Assembly (NCBI GenBank): GCA_029960865.1
Contig: JASBVX010000076.1
Location: 1 to 6,732, forward strand
Direction of reading: 5' to 3'
Length of the DNA: 6,732 nucleotides
DNA from: Bacillota bacterium
Lineage (GTDB): Bacteria > Bacillota > Sulfobacillia > RBS10-35
Part shown: piece by piece, positions 5,533 to 6,732 of the stretch
How positions within the stretch are numbered: position 1 is the first letter of the stretch
Layout of the letters: every line of letters starts with the position of its first letter
Made by a program: the position numbers and the translations under genes
Notes under the pieces: model-generated
Databases searched by the model: none
The model's input: only the letters and a program-made list of their open reading frames with translations
What the model was told of the DNA's origin: nothing

Positions 5533-6493
5533 CCACGTCCGGCGTACCGTCCTGGTGGTCCTTCTGGCGGGAGTTTTGGCCATTCTCTTGAACCCCATGG
5601 TGGTTCGCCTCGAGCGGCGGATGAAGCGCTCTCTGGCGGTGGCCATCGTGGTGGTGGGGACGTTGGCGGTCCTCTCAGGGCTGGCCTTTGTCCTGATTAC
5701 GCCCCTCATAGCCCAGACCCAGCAACTGATCAAGAACATTCCCGAATATCTGGCCCAGGCGGAAGCGGCCGCGCCTTACTGGCAGGATTTGGCGGCCCAG
5801 TATGGGCTGCATGTGGATCTACAGACCTTTTGGGCCAACGTCATTCCCCGGGTGGAGCAAAGCGGCACCAAGATCCTCAACAGCCTGGTGGGCATCGTGA
5901 CAGGGATCGGTAATGCCGTCGTGGTCACTGTTCTGGTGGCGGTCCTGGCGGTGTACTTCCTCCTGGACAGCCCCCGTTTGGTGAGGGGGCTCAGGCGGTG
6001 GCTTCCTGCCGGAACGCTGGAAGGCTTCGATCGTTCCCGGGCCATCATCTCGGAGAAGATGGTCTCCTACGTCCGGGCTCAGCTCCTCCTGGCGGCCATC
6101 ATCGGGCTGCTGGCAGGAGTGGGTAGCTCCCTTTTGGGCCTTCCCTATTCAGTTCTCTTGGGGATGGTGGCGGGCTTTTTCGAGCTTATCCCCATGGCGG
6201 GCCCTGTCATCGGAGCCATCCCCGCCGTGATTTTGGGTCTCACCATCTCCTGGACCAAGGCCCTCTGGGTGGCCCTCTACTATGTGGCCATCAACCAGCT
6301 GGAGAACCACCTGCTGGTGCCCAAGATCTCCGGCGATTCCGTGGGCTTGCGGCCTGCCCTGGCCGTCATCGCCCTCTTCGCCGGCTTTGAGCTGGCAGGC
6401 ATCCTGGGAGCTCTCTTTGCTGTTCCCCTGGTGGGGATCCTGGGAGCCATTCTCTCGGCCCTATGGGGGCCTAAGGAGGCGAAGCGCCGGTGA
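5432..6493 (+). CDS. AI-2E/PerM-family membrane transporter
   Basis: Multi-helix inner-membrane protein of the AI-2E (UPF0118/PerM/YdiK) family. Members have been linked to autoinducer-2 export, ion/proton antiport or unknown roles; the substrate here cannot be told. From ATG 5432 it has 353 residues, normal for the family. Hydrophobic segments lie near 11-31, 38-55, 67-92, 149-178, 215-240, 243-271, 274-292 and 307-341, with a soluble loop (about 93-145) between the third and fourth. The family's conserved C-terminal half is clear: ELIPMAGPVIGAIPAV (251-266), NQLENHLLVPKISG (288-301), VGLRPALAVIALF and GILGALFAVPL. The alternative start, GTG 5414, has a better ribosome binding site. The gene begins about 100 bases inside the comEC reading frame and ends in a GTGA overlap with holA. 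Confidence 0.9.
   Translation: MKPEQRQKWLDILVGLTTILAAILLLAIVYFALSHVRRTVLVVLLAGVLAILLNPMVVRLERRMKRSLAVAIVVVGTLAVLSGLAFVLITPLIAQTQQLIKNIPEYLAQAEAAAPYWQDLAAQYGLHVDLQTFWANVIPRVEQSGTKILNSLVGIVTGIGNAVVVTVLVAVLAVYFLLDSPRLVRGLRRWLPAGTLEGFDRSRAIISEKMVSYVRAQLLLAAIIGLLAGVGSSLLGLPYSVLLGMVAGFFELIPMAGPVIGAIPAVILGLTISWTKALWVALYYVAINQLENHLLVPKISGDSVGLRPALAVIALFAGFELAGILGALFAVPLVGILGAILSALWGPKEAKRR
6472..6479 (+). promoter_or_regulatory. Ribosome binding site for holA
   Basis: TAAGGAGG is a full Shine-Dalgarno match, 10 bases before the GTG at 6490. It lies inside the last codons of the upstream transporter gene and supports the non-ATG start that overlaps that gene's stop. Confidence 0.75.
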
Positions 6494-6732
6494 GATCCCT
6501 TCTTCCCTACGAAGAGGCGGTGGCAGGGATCCGGGAGGGAAAGGTGGCCCCCCTCTATGTCCTGGCGGGCCCCTTGTGGCTGCCGGTGCGCGCCATCAAG
6601 GAGGCGCTCCTGGAGGGCCTGCCGGAAGAAAGCCGATCCCTGGTGTGGTTCCGGCTGGGAGAGGGCGCCCCATGGCAGGAAGCGGAAGAAGCGTTGCGCA
6701 TGCCTTCCTTTTCGGGAGAGAAACGATGCGTC
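6490..6732 (+). CDS. holA: DNA polymerase III delta subunit, N-terminal part (cut by window end)
   Basis: The delta subunit is the part of the clamp loader that opens the beta sliding clamp during replication. Only the first 81 residues are present and the frame stays open to the last base. It starts at GTG 6490, whose last two bases are shared with the previous gene's TGA (GTGA, 4-base overlap), behind a strong TAAGGAGG. The visible part fits the HolA N-terminal AAA+-like domain: IREGKVAPLYVLAGPLWLPV (13-32) corresponds to the family's opening strand and turn. ALRMPSFSGEKRCV (68-81) corresponds to the typical 'a-TLPFF-ekRlV' segment. The position downstream of comEA/comEC is the usual Bacillota arrangement and supports the call. 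The short match length limits certainty. Confidence 0.82.
   Translation, partial: MRSLLPYEEAVAGIREGKVAPLYVLAGPLWLPVRAIKEALLEGLPEESRSLVWFRLGEGAPWQEAEEALRMPSFSGEKRCV

Noticed and set aside
6478..6488. Small hairpin GGCG-AAG-CGCC at the holA ribosome binding site
   Set aside because: Four pairs only, with no CTGGYAACA block; it is not comparable with the comEA and comEC hairpins.

Overview
This window reads as an ordinary piece of bacterial chromosome, packed with genes on the + strand. It is GC-rich (well over half G+C by eye; not computed), with G/C-heavy codon third positions. In order it carries the 3' part of leuS, then comEA, ispH, comEC, an AI-2E/PerM-family membrane transporter gene, and the 5' start of holA. 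The Bacillus-type IspH and the comEA...comEC...holA order point to Bacillota (Firmicutes). The GC content and compact genes suggest a high-GC, possibly thermophilic lineage. That placement is inference; no rRNA or other decisive marker is present.

Layout. Positions 2-1414 encode the C-terminal 470 residues of leucyl-tRNA synthetase (end of editing domain, catalytic core with an RMSKS signature, anticodon-binding and C-terminal domains). comEA (1467-2078) and comEC (3094-5532) encode the DNA receptor and the channel of the natural-transformation machine. ispH (2109-3047), the last enzyme of the MEP isoprenoid pathway, lies between them. An eight-helix AI-2E-family protein (about 5432-6493) overlaps the annotated end of comEC by about 100 bases. 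holA (6490 onward, cut by the window edge) overlaps it by 4 bases. Gaps are 30-52 bases or less and no terminator is visible, so the whole set could be co-transcribed. A weak internal promoter may lie just before ispH.

The most interesting signal is in the short gaps. The gaps before comEA and comEC carry the same module: CAGGA just after the preceding TAG stop, then an 18-base motif CTGGYAACARGTMGAAMC matching at 14 of 18 positions. The motif's last base opens a 10-bp stem-loop that holds the Shine-Dalgarno sequence in its loop and the likely ATG in its 3' arm. The two stems differ in sequence but keep their pairing. ispH has a simpler hairpin with its ribosome binding site in the loop. This suggests a shared translational (or DNA-level) control element on the two competence genes. 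The second point of note is the roughly 100-base comEC overlap with the next gene, which may mark a lost stop codon or a frameshift.
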